A stretch of 64,000 bases of DNA from Trichomonas vaginalis G3 (lineage: Eukaryota; Parabasalia; Trichomonadida; Trichomonadidae). Position numbers and translations under genes: made by a program. Below, piece after piece: positions 57,064-64,000 of the stretch; within the stretch, counting starts at the first letter, position 1; every line of letters begins with the position of its first letter. Location of the stretch: contig NC_067205.1 of assembly GCF_026262505.1 (NCBI RefSeq), forward strand, positions 2,356,001 through 2,420,000, written 5' to 3'. The notes below the pieces were generated by a model. The model was given only the letters and a program-made list of their open reading frames with translations. It did no database searches and had not been told where the DNA came from.

Positions 57064-57726
57064 TTACTCACAATATTTTTGTACAAAACGACCCCAAACT
57101 TTTAACTTCTTTTCTGCAGCTTCTAATGAAATTTTAGCGAGTTCATATTCTCTAAATTCTCTCTTTAAATCTTCTTGTTCCCATTGGTCTAGTTCGTATG
57201 GCGAGTCTCTATAACCAGAACATATCTCACGTTCATGTTCTATTTGTTTTTCATGCATTTTTCTAACTTCTTCTTCGAACAAAGGTTTTGCATTCTCTAC
57301 TGTATCTTCAAGTTCTTCTTCATCTAATTTCTCATGAACTTTCTTGTCTATGGAGTCCAAAATTTTTCCAACTGCTATACAATATTTTGGAGAAGCCCAC
57401 ATTGCTATATAGTTTACAAGTCTTGGGTCTACATACGTTCCTCTAACCTGTTTGATTTCATCAGGAATTCCTGCATGAACTGTGTATAAAAAGCAACCCG
57501 CGGAATTCCGCGGGTTGGTATATTCTTCACAAAATGCCTCAAAATACTCTTCCCAGGACTTATTTTCCAACAACCTTCTAAAGTCTTTCCTAAACTGCTG
57601 ACACATCTTTGTTGCATTTATATAACCATCCATGTCTCTACGTAAGACTTCAATACCGTTGTAAGTGCCTTTTGTGAATGTTTCGCCATTAGATTTGTTC
57701 GTGAACGTTTTTGCTTCGACTGTCAT
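57064..57726 (-). CDS. P2 part: KilA-N domain protein, 220 aa
   Basis: A fuller KilA-N domain: GIEVLRRDMDGYINATKMCQ (about residues 24-43) gives the GYINATKMC core, and RGTYVDPRLVNYIAMWASPK, then YCIAVGKILD (about 94-124) gives the second block. After residue 125 come two charged helices. The segment YTNPRNSAGCFLYTVHAG between the two blocks is an extra insert, coded partly by a perfect 24-bp DNA palindrome (57494-57517). A fragment of the same insert recurs at 57907-57960. DNA binding is inferred from the domain. Its upstream motif GTAAGAAC sits three bases before the ATG. Confidence 0.8.
   Translation of the reverse strand: MTVEAKTFTNKSNGETFTKGTYNGIEVLRRDMDGYINATKMCQQFRKDFRRLLENKSWEEYFEAFCEEYTNPRNSAGCFLYTVHAGIPDEIKQVRGTYVDPRLVNYIAMWASPKYCIAVGKILDSIDKKVHEKLDEEELEDTVENAKPLFEEEVRKMHEKQIEHEREICSGYRDSPYELDQWEQEDLKREFREYELAKISLEAAEKKLKVWGRFVQKYCE
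57494..57517. repeat. 24-bp perfect palindrome inside the KilA-N gene
   Basis: CAACCCGCGGAA followed by its exact reverse complement. The surrounding ~55 bp (57484-57538) recur in diverged form at 57907-57960. Confidence 0.8.
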
Positions 57727-57767
57727 ACTGTTCTTACAATAAAAATAAAAAAAATATTTTTTGGTGG

Positions 57768-57825
57768 GACGTCGGACATTCGTTTGTGGCTTAACCGTCG
57801 GACATTCGTTTGTGGCTTAACCGTC
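57768..57825. repeat. direct repeats CGTCGGACATTCGTTTGTG
   Basis: Two tandem copies here and one at 53615-53633, beside the 21-23-bp repeats. They are unusually GC-rich for P2 spacers. Confidence 0.7.
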
Positions 57826-57870
57826 GACCCCCTCAGTAAACATCTCATTTTAACTCACTTTTTTTCTATC

Positions 57871-58060
57871 TTAAGGAAATTCATGAAAATTCACCTGTTG
57901 AATTTTGTATAAAAAGCAACCCGCTGTTTTCCGCGGGTTGGTATATTCTTCACAAAATGCTTGTTTTGAGGTCGAGCCACTTTTGGCTCCACCTCTTTTT
58001 TCAACCAAAAACTCATTTTTGTCGAATTCAGCACAAAATTCATGAAAATTCAAGAGTTTT
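57871..58060 (-). pseudogene. P2 part: fragment related to the KilA-N insert
   Basis: A short frame containing FCEEYTNPRKTAGCFLYKIQ, matching the insert of the neighbouring KilA-N protein. No domain remains; a duplicated fossil fragment in the spacer. Confidence 0.5.
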
Positions 58061-58064
58061 AGAC

Positions 58065-58125
58065 CATGTTAGAAAACGTGTTAGAAAACGTGTTAGATCT
58101 AACATGCTAACATAAACATTATTTT
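58065..58125. repeat. palindromic cassette after the 58126 gene
   Basis: One inverted unit with TTAGATCTAA immediately beyond the stop of the 286-aa gene, at the position of a possible 3' processing or transcription signal. Confidence 0.7.
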
Positions 58126-58986
58126 TCAATACTTTTTCAGCACTTCTCCGTAGTTATATATGAAAGACAATTCGAGATAAAAGTCGTAGTACAATGGAAC
58201 AATATGTTGCACACCATTTGTTGTGAACCAAACTTGAAAGTCAGAGAAACTGTTACTAGGTGGTTCGTAGAATTTAGAAGCAAAGTCATAAAAGTCCTTA
58301 CCAATACAAAGAAAACTATTGTTGCTTGAACTGAAACTTGCATGACACATGACATTTTGAGGGTCAAACACGTTTCTATAAACTGTCAAATCTGTTGGTG
58401 GGCGTATAAACCAGAACGGACCGTCAGGTGGTAATGGTTCGTTCTGGTTTAGTAACCGAAGAAATTGTGCCCAAGAACGTTTGTCTACTTGCCAAAATAA
58501 AAACTGTGTATCTCTTGGAGGGTTATTTTCAATCCTTTGAAATGAAACTGTGGAGTTCATCTTGTCATATTCTAGTTTCAGATAGTATGTTCCATTTAGT
58601 AAAGAGTCGTATTTTTCTTGAAATTCCCAGTAGTATTTGTTTATTTGAGTTTGAAAGTCATTTAGAGTCTTCTCAAGATTTTCGTCTGAACGAACCGTAA
58701 AGATTCTCATTTCATCAAATTTGTCTAGTAGACCATCATGACCTCTATACCGCCCATGAAAATATACTGCGAACATAAACGCGTTAGTTCTTTTTGAAAA
58801 CAAAACTCTTCTAAATCCTATTGCCTTTGCATCTGAAGGACTTTGAAGCCAACGAATTGGATAGTCAAAGCGGTAGGAGCCAGATGAAATTTCTTCATCT
58901 GATATAGTCCTACCAGCGTTTGTAAAGATATAGTCTAACGGTTTTGTATCTGCTACTTTTGTTCTTTGTTTTTCAACCTGAAACAT
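58126..58986 (-). CDS. P2 part: unknown 286-aa protein, paralogue of the gene at 63264
   Basis: Blocks shared with the partial protein at 63264-64000 are YRFDYPIRWLQSPSDAKAIG with FRR, the middle YKF/YYLKLEYD-type strand, RSWAQFLRLLNQ, and HASFSSSNNSFLCIGKDFYD with FYEPPS. The two are clearly homologous but well diverged. The composition is aromatic and beta-rich, suggesting a virion or attachment protein; this is inference. No known family. Upstream the spacer 58987-59050 is AT-rich. Confidence 0.6.
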   Translation of the reverse strand: MFQVEKQRTKVADTKPLDYIFTNAGRTISDEEISSGSYRFDYPIRWLQSPSDAKAIGFRRVLFSKRTNAFMFAVYFHGRYRGHDGLLDKFDEMRIFTVRSDENLEKTLNDFQTQINKYYWEFQEKYDSLLNGTYYLKLEYDKMNSTVSFQRIENNPPRDTQFLFWQVDKRSWAQFLRLLNQNEPLPPDGPFWFIRPPTDLTVYRNVFDPQNVMCHASFSSSNNSFLCIGKDFYDFASKFYEPPSNSFSDFQVWFTTNGVQHIVPLYYDFYLELSFIYNYGEVLKKY

Positions 58987-59059
58987 TTAATATATGTAAA
59001 AATATACTGTTTTAAAAAAAATGTTTTAAAAAAGTATGCCATTTCATATTTCTCATCTA

Positions 59060-59771
59060 ACAAACATGTTGTCTGACTGCTTGAGAGTTAGGTTGGTACC
59101 ATTCGAACTTCACGCTTACAATTCCTTCAATTGCATTCAAAATGTCTGAGTCGGAGTCAACCATTTGTTCTCTCTTTGTAGTCTTGAAAGCGTCAAGAAG
59201 TTGTGTGTTGTGACATTGCCATGTGCATAGTAAATGTGACCGTCCAAATCTGTTACGGTTAGTCTGAGATTGTATCCTTTCTTATTTCCGTCTTGTATGG
59301 CAGCAAGTACTCCCATGAAGCCTTCTTTGTTCTTTCCTTCGTCAAAGTTTACTGTAAAGGTTCGACCAGATGTAATTTGACTTCTAACTTCACGGTACTT
59401 TCATATGCATATCTTGTTCTTTCCATTGGAGCATGTGCGTCTTCACCTTTTCCTTTTTTCCTTCTCAAAGGATGCAATTGTTCGTCATGTTTCCAGTAGA
59501 ATCTGGCAAAGCCGTCGTGTCCTTCAACTTGCGGTTCACTAACATTGAAAGGCAAGTTCATAAGACGTTCTTCTTCTAACCTCTCTAGTCTGTTTGGATA
59601 ATTTGCACGTGCTGTTTCTAGGTCCATTTCGTAGCGAAGACCAGACAATTTGTCATAGACTTTTATGGGTCTTCCCTTCCTATATTTAAAATTCTTCGAA
59701 ACTTTCCAACCATATCTTTCTAACTCTGCTTTTATTCTAGCAGATTTTCTATCCATTCTATATGGGGGCAT
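59060..59771 (-). other. P2 part: basic protein region, unknown
   Basis: Frames on the minus strand begin MPPYRMDRKSARIKAELERY, basic and Tyr-rich for about 140 residues, followed by a beta-type stretch with FDEGKNKEGFMGVLAAIQDG. A break is present. A TTTTTATAAAAATG-type leader precedes the start at 59771. A basic virion core-type role is possible but unproven. Confidence 0.5.
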
Positions 59772-59802
59772 TTTTATAAAAATAAAAAAATATATTTTTT
59801 CT

Positions 59803-60387
59803 TTACTTTACATAACCGCCTGCTGCCATAAGTCTTTGACGCCAACCCATACCAGCTAATGAAGGTTGACTTGGTTTAGTTTGGAAACTAACCTTTGGTT
59901 TTGGTTTATCTTCAGTTTTTGGCTCACCTTCTTCTATCGGTTTTTCGTCACTTTTTGGTTCACCTGACTTTACTTCACTTGCAGGTATGGTTGTGTCGTC
60001 AACATCTTCGTAAATATCATATGCCATTTGTTTTTGTTTTCCTTTCAACTTTTTGTGTTTGTTGTAAAGTTTAGAATATTTCGACTCTAAGTCAATGAGA
60101 TGTTCTATAATGAACTGTTGGTCCGTGAAGTATACCTTCCCATCTGTTGTCTCATAAACTCCTTCAGACTTCAATATTTTATTTGTGAGAGTCTGTTTCT
60201 TTTTTGAGATACTAGCCGTTCCATTTCTATGAAAAGTGACTTTGTAGTTAGGGTTTGTATTTCCAGACCTGGCACTTTCTATTATTGAATTTTTCTCTTC
60301 ATCTGTAAGTTCTTTGACAGGTTTTGACAATGGTTCTGAACTTTTTGTTTGTGGTGTCAAATCTACCGTTTCAACTTCTTCGGTCAT
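59803..60387 (-). CDS. P2 part: unknown 194-aa protein
   Basis: A Thr/Pro/Lys-rich head (MTEEVETVDLTPQTKSSEPL), a middle helix pair (DLESKYSKLYNKHKKLKGKQ), an acidic/Lys-Pro tail, then SLAGMGWRQRLMAAGGYVK. The GMGWRQR...GGYV tail resembles maturation-cleavage-like ends of small virion proteins (speculative). The leader TTTTTTACTGAGATGAAATG is identical to that of the next small gene. Confidence 0.55.
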   Translation of the reverse strand: MTEEVETVDLTPQTKSSEPLSKPVKELTDEEKNSIIESARSGNTNPNYKVTFHRNGTASISKKKQTLTNKILKSEGVYETTDGKVYFTDQQFIIEHLIDLESKYSKLYNKHKKLKGKQKQMAYDIYEDVDDTTIPASEVKSGEPKSDEKPIEEGEPKTEDKPKPKVSFQTKPSQPSLAGMGWRQRLMAAGGYVK

Positions 60388-60406
60388 TTCATCTCAGTAA
60401 AAAATT

Positions 60407-60562
60407 TTAGTTTGGTTTGTTTTCAACTGGTTGTTTAGGTTTTTTAAGTCGGTCTAAAACTTCCTGAGGTATAGGAAGAACTTGACAAACACGTGGTTGT
60501 GTAACTACTGGAAGTCGACAAATCCATCTTGAACCCATTTGTCTCAATGCTGTATTGTTCAT
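60407..60562 (-). CDS. P2 part: 51-aa small basic protein
   Basis: MNNTALRQMGSRWICRLPVV at the head and a PKQPVENKPN tail. It lies between two minus-strand genes. The leader TTTTTTACTGAGATGAAATG matches the gene at 60387 base for base, which supports it being real despite its size. No motif known. Confidence 0.55.
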   Translation of the reverse strand: MNNTALRQMGSRWICRLPVVTQPRVCQVLPIPQEVLDRLKKPKQPVENKPN

Positions 60563-60581
60563 TTCATCTCAGTAAAAAACT

Positions 60582-60983
60582 TTACATTCCCCAAGTTTGA
60601 GGTGGTTGCGGTTGGTTATTGTTTACCCACTGTTGTGCATGGTTATATCCTCTGTTAAAGAATCTTTCACCTTGGTCCATATAGTGTCCTGCTTGGTTAT
60701 AGTAGTCATTTGCTTTGTTATAGTAGTTTCCTGCTTGTCTTCCTACATTGTCCATCCATCCTTGAACTTTTCCTCTTGTTTCAGGATTTGGAATAAGATT
60801 TGTTGCATCTCGTGCTACCTCCCAACCTTTCTGTACAGTTTGTATAATAGGTTGTGCTTTCTCTTTAAGTATACCTAATGTACTCAAAATCTTCCTTCCA
60901 ATTCCAAATGCACCTCTAGCTATTGTTCCCACTGCGGGCAAAAATCTGGATGCAACTCCTGCTAATGCGCCAAATAAACCCAT
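60582..60983 (-). CDS. P2 part: amphipathic pVI/membrane-active-type protein, 133 aa
   Basis: The head MGLFGALAGVASRFLPAVGT, continued with IARGAFGIGRKI, is an amphipathic, Gly/Ala-rich helix like those of adenovirus protein VI and small membrane-penetrating capsid proteins. The tail is Asn/Gln/Tyr-rich with repeated YYNKANDYYNQAGHYMDQ. A pVI-like gene is known in some Polintons; the assignment here rests on composition and is inference. It is divergent from the integrase start, 17 bp away. Confidence 0.5.
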   Translation of the reverse strand: MGLFGALAGVASRFLPAVGTIARGAFGIGRKILSTLGILKEKAQPIIQTVQKGWEVARDATNLIPNPETRGKVQGWMDNVGRQAGNYYNKANDYYNQAGHYMDQGERFFNRGYNHAQQWVNNNQPQPPQTWGM

Positions 60984-61000
60984 TTCTTATAGGGTAAAAA

Positions 61001-61959
61001 ATGACGAATCCAAACAAGGACCCCTATGTTTCTAAAGCAACAAAGAAAGCACTCATGGTAAAAATCTTTAGTTCAACACCAAATGCTTGGTTTATGGATA
61101 TCTTGGAAAACATTCCGAGGTATAGAGAAGATGGACCACCATACTGGCTAATATTTGTCGGTCAAAACACAAGATACTGTGAAGCCATACCATTGCAGTC
61201 CAAAAATATTTTAGATGTGAAAACTGCTTTGACAATATTCGTTGACAAATACCATCCAACAAAACTGACATCTGACTGTGAAAGTTCTTTCAAATCAGAC
61301 GATATTAAAAACTATCTGCGTTCAAAAAATGTAAACCAATATTTCATTGTCGACCAAAACCATTCTGCTCTTGGTGTCATTGACAGTTGTATAAAAATCT
61401 TAAGAGACTTAAATCAACCACAAGGTGGTGAGGTAGATGAAATGTCATATGACGACAAATATAGACACTTCTCCATGGCAAAGATGAGACAAGTTTTAAA
61501 TATTTACAATAGCCGTAAACAAAAAGGTTTGGGAAACCACTCCCCCGAAGAAATGAAAAACAACCCTGACTTAGAGAAAGACTATATATTTAATAATTTA
61601 GTCAAAAGAGACAAACAAGAAAGAATGCCGGGCTTCAAACTTCAGAAAGGTGACAAAGTAAAAATAGAAATACCTAAACGCGACCCATATGAAAATACTA
61701 TTGACTATGACAACAATGGGAACCGACAGGTACTCACATTCGTGTTCGTAAAAATAGAAGAAAGTATACAAGAGAATATTATGAAGTTTTAGGCAAACAT
61801 GGCAAAATGTACACACTGCAAGCAGAAGATAAAACTACTATTGTCAGACCTCGTTTCAAACTTGTCAAAGTTCAAGGTGGTATACTTTCAAAGACAGTTC
61901 CTAACAAATATAAGACAACTGCTGACGAATATGCTAAAGAAGTTGAAAATGACGACTAA
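61001..61959 (+). other. P2 part: retroviral-type (rve) integrase region
   Basis: The core contains the RNase H-like strands around NAWFMDILENIP, the second acidic strand LTSDCESSFKSDD and a helix NYLRSKNVNQYFIVDQNHSA with the typical N-x-H/x-S spacing. A later segment (LNIYNSRKQKGLGNHSPEEM) is the integrase family's N-x-R...SP-EM block. The C-terminal part is basic and beta-like (KLQKGDKVKIEIPKR). Polintons carry such c-integrases to insert their DNA with a 6-bp duplication (established). One break may be present. Confidence 0.8.
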
Positions 61960-63245
61960 GCATTTCTATACCATGCGTAAACTGTCATGTAAGGTGGCAT
62001 GTAGTCTTTACTCTGTCCCGTTGTTTCCGAATATCCTGTAATGCGATGTGTATGGCTTCCTCCTCCCTGAGTGTCATCCCAGTAACAATTTATAGCAAAC
62101 TTAACGTCGTCTTTAACATCATATCCTTTACCTTTTGTCATTCCTGTCCAATCCCAATATCTATGCTTATGCCAACCTGCTTCAGCTGTAGTTAAATTTA
62201 TGTAGTGACTGTGTGCAGGTAAGTTTTCACCTGAAATCGTTTTACTTCCACCTGTTACCTTTGAAGAGTTTGCACAATACAAAAACCTTTCGACTATTTG
62301 AGTCCAAGTTCCAAAACCAAGTACTACTTCTGGTCTGGTAGAGTTCATTGACGTATAAATAGAACCTATAGGATATACTGTTTGAAGTATTTCAATCTTT
62401 AATGTTTGAAGCTCTGTTTTGTCTGCTTTCTTATATAACCTTTCTTCAAGTTCATTTACGTCAGAGATGCTATGTCTATGATATTTTTGTGGGTATGTTC
62501 CTTCTGTCCATGCGAAAATACGTTCTTTTGTTGCATCTACATATCCTTTTATCCATGTCGAGTCTGCTTTTGTATTCCTTAACTCTGTAACACCTTTCTC
62601 AAGCTCTTTCAACTGTTGTCCATCTTCCATTAAACCTCTGGTATGACTTGAAACCGTTTGTGTCAACATATCTACAGTTTCTTTGTCGGCTTTAAGGTCT
62701 AAACATCCTGAAACCCACCCTGTATTGGCTTTACCTTCTAAAATCTTCGATGTCCGTTCATTATACCATTCAACCCTTTCTTTAATTTCATTGTCTTTTT
62801 CATCCACATATTCCTTATCTGCCTTCTTCACTAACGCACTAGCCACGCATGCTAACTCATCGTTAACATATGTTTTGTCAGCTTTCTTTTCAACATCCTC
62901 TTTTGTTGCATATGTTGCATCTGCTCTGTCATGTTCTTCTTGAACTTTTTCAATGACATACTCTTTGTCAGCTTTGTTGTCAACATCTGCTTTCAAAAGA
63001 AGTTCATCTATAGGTTTCTCGTTTAAAGTTCTTTTTGTTGGATTTATACAAACAGTATGGTTCTTACTGTCTTGAAACAGAAACTCGTCTGTCATTGGGT
63101 TTAATGTCAGTTTTAAGTTTCCTTCTTTCAATGACTCAGATATCTTAGAATAGTTTGAAAAGTTTGTTGTGTTCTTATTTAGAGCTTGCAAAATGAGTTG
63201 TCGGTTGTGTTGTATTTCTCTCATAGACGCTGTTTCTTTCGACAT
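61956..63245 (-). CDS. P2 part: trimeric fibre protein with phage tail-collar-like C-terminus, 429 aa
   Basis: Residues about 80-300 are a string of degenerate repeats (NKADKEYVIEKVQEEHDRAD, KADKTYVNDEL, KADKEYVDEK, LKADKETVDML), the KAD-x-x-x-V coiled-coil repeat of long trimeric fibres. Residues about 300-429 form a collar domain: YPIGSIYTSMNSTRPEVVLG-FGTWTQIVERFLYC, then SGENLPAHSHYINLTTAEAG and GGGSHTHRITGYSETTGQSK, ending in the YMPPYMTVYAWYRNA motif. These His-rich loops and the PPY end are hallmarks of phage tail-collar/baseplate fibre tips. In a Polinton this would be a virion spike for receptor binding (inference). The frame is whole. Confidence 0.75.
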   Translation of the reverse strand: MSKETASMREIQHNRQLILQALNKNTTNFSNYSKISESLKEGNLKLTLNPMTDEFLFQDSKNHTVCINPTKRTLNEKPIDELLLKADVDNKADKEYVIEKVQEEHDRADATYATKEDVEKKADKTYVNDELACVASALVKKADKEYVDEKDNEIKERVEWYNERTSKILEGKANTGWVSGCLDLKADKETVDMLTQTVSSHTRGLMEDGQQLKELEKGVTELRNTKADSTWIKGYVDATKERIFAWTEGTYPQKYHRHSISDVNELEERLYKKADKTELQTLKIEILQTVYPIGSIYTSMNSTRPEVVLGFGTWTQIVERFLYCANSSKVTGGSKTISGENLPAHSHYINLTTAEAGWHKHRYWDWTGMTKGKGYDVKDDVKFAINCYWDDTQGGGSHTHRITGYSETTGQSKDYMPPYMTVYAWYRNA

Positions 63246-63263
63246 TTTTATTCTAGATAAAAT

Positions 63264-64000
63264 ATGCTTTCAATAGAAAAAGAAAATTCTAGAGTTGCTA
63301 CAACTAAACCATTAGATGAACTTTTTACTAATGTCGGTCAAAAGTTTGAGACAGAGACCGTAAAACATGAAGGCTATCGTTTTGACTACCCACTAAGATG
63401 GTTAAGAGACCCATCCGTCACAAAAGCTATTGGCTTTCGTAGAATGAAGTTCATTTCAGAAGCCATACATGGTTTCCCATTTACGGTCGCTTTTGAAGTT
63501 CGATACTATAACAAAGAAAAACGTACGTATGAGAAATTTGAACAGGGAAAACTTTTACAAGTGAATTTGCTTGTAAACTTAGAAACAACTCTTCAAGCTT
63601 TTCAAGAAAAAATAAACGATATCTATCTCGAATATGCAAAACAGTACAACATTGACGAAGGAGAGTACCATCTCGATATTTTATATGACAGGAAAAATGC
63701 AACTGTTAAATTCAATAGAATAGAAGACCTTGGAGAAGACGTTTATATTTCTACAAAATATAACAACTTGGCATGGTATAGATTTTTGAGGATGTTAAAT
63801 CAGCCTGCAGAATATCCAGTACACCCGAACTTTTATGAAGTCGAAAACCCTAATGGAACATATGAAAATGTTTTCGACTCAGATGCTATTATAGTTCATG
63901 CTTCATTTTCTGGTGCACAAAACTCTTTTTTATGCTTGGCAAATGACTTTTACGAAAAACCTACAAAGCTATATGAACCACCGAGTGGAAGTATTTCAGA
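63264..64000 (+). CDS. P2 part: partial paralogue of the 286-aa gene, runs past the window end
   Basis: Starts ATGCTTTCAATAGAAAAAGA at 63264 and stays open to the last base (245 codons shown). It shares YRFDYPLRWLRDPSVTKAIG, FLRMLNQ, HASFSGAQNSFLCLANDFYE and YEPPSG with the minus-strand gene at 58126-58986. So P2 carries two diverged members of one family in opposite orientation. Function unknown. It is divergent from the fibre gene with an 18-bp gap. Confidence 0.7.
   Translation, partial: MLSIEKENSRVATTKPLDELFTNVGQKFETETVKHEGYRFDYPLRWLRDPSVTKAIGFRRMKFISEAIHGFPFTVAFEVRYYNKEKRTYEKFEQGKLLQVNLLVNLETTLQAFQEKINDIYLEYAKQYNIDEGEYHLDILYDRKNATVKFNRIEDLGEDVYISTKYNNLAWYRFLRMLNQPAEYPVHPNFYEVENPNGTYENVFDSDAIIVHASFSGAQNSFLCLANDFYEKPTKLYEPPSGSIS

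Larger units (their letters stand above)
42625..64000 (+). mobile_element. Polinton/Maverick P2, better preserved, runs past the window end
   Basis: At least 21.4 kb. The left tip GGTAGTGGGGCT follows a long A run. About 1.2 kb of terminal repeats and palindromic cassettes precede the first gene. Plus-strand structural and packaging genes fill 43.9-53.5 kb. Minus-strand genes, including the KilA-N and small structural proteins, fill 54.0-61.0 kb. An integrase (plus), a tail-collar-like fibre (minus) and a partial paralogue (plus) fill 61.0-64.0 kb. Most frames are whole; about five breaks are seen. Integrase, packaging ATPase and a capsid-type protein together identify a Polinton (established gene set). 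The right end, and probably the polymerase, lie outside the window. High identity to P1 suggests recent activity. Confidence 0.85.

Noticed and set aside
59293-60878. Plus-strand frames opposite the minus-strand Polinton genes
   Set aside because: Shadows of clear minus-strand coding sequences with matching leaders.

Overview
The window looks like nuclear DNA of a parabasalid protist of the Trichomonas/Tritrichomonas kind (inference). The signs are very AT-rich intergenic DNA, short intron-less genes packed closely, trichomonad-type initiator sequences (TCAYT/TCAYW) a few bases before several start codons, coiled-coil and GT61-type host genes, a Cdc25-type phosphatase, and Maverick/Polinton elements carrying KilA-N genes, which trichomonads are known for. 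No rRNA, tRNA or CRISPR array was recognised.

Layout. Positions 1-5.1 kb hold four ordinary host genes: a GT61-like glycosyltransferase, two divergent coiled-coil proteins sharing a 38-bp spacer, and a Cdc25-like phosphatase. From 5.3 to 18.6 kb the DNA is mostly mobile repeats. These are a 1.36-kb element with 20-bp inverted ends, seven perfect 120-bp tandem repeats and a three-way-junction palindrome; a 4.5-kb element with ~880-bp inverted ends; a hairpin-array element; a small homeodomain-like gene; and two foldback elements, one of which sits in a DDE transposase gene. From 19.5 to 27.4 kb lies a broken large host-type gene of unknown function. It is interrupted twice by hairpin-array elements, each flanked by an exact 6-bp target duplication, and the island is bracketed by related short repeats in inverted orientation. 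From 27.4 to 31.96 kb there is a degenerate GTCA-rich array holding a fourth hairpin-array element.

Two Polintons (Mavericks) fill most of the rest. P1 (about 32.0-39.4 kb, minus strand) is an incomplete, broken copy. P2 (about 42.6 kb to the window end, plus strand) is larger, much better preserved, and runs out of the window. They lie head to head around 3.2 kb of AT-rich DNA that contains a 500-bp MITE. P2 carries a capsid module (jelly-roll-type major capsid candidate, minor structural proteins, an amphipathic pVI-like small protein, a packaging ATPase), a superfamily 3 helicase, a retroviral-type integrase, two KilA-N proteins, a T5orf172/GIY-YIG protein and a phage tail-collar-like fibre protein. 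No protein-primed polymerase is visible; it may lie beyond the window edge.

The most novel-looking signals are: (1) the four hairpin-array elements, about 1.7 kb, built from ~249-bp units of four hairpins, with 6-bp AT-only duplications and loops that appear in either orientation; (2) twelve palindromic cassettes between P2 genes in which all half-sites switch together between a TGTTAG type and a GGTGA type; (3) an AAAAGTGACA motif shared by the ends of otherwise unrelated repeat families; and (4) a terminal Polinton hairpin with compensating base changes between the two copies. All function names come from reading motifs by eye; no database search was possible.
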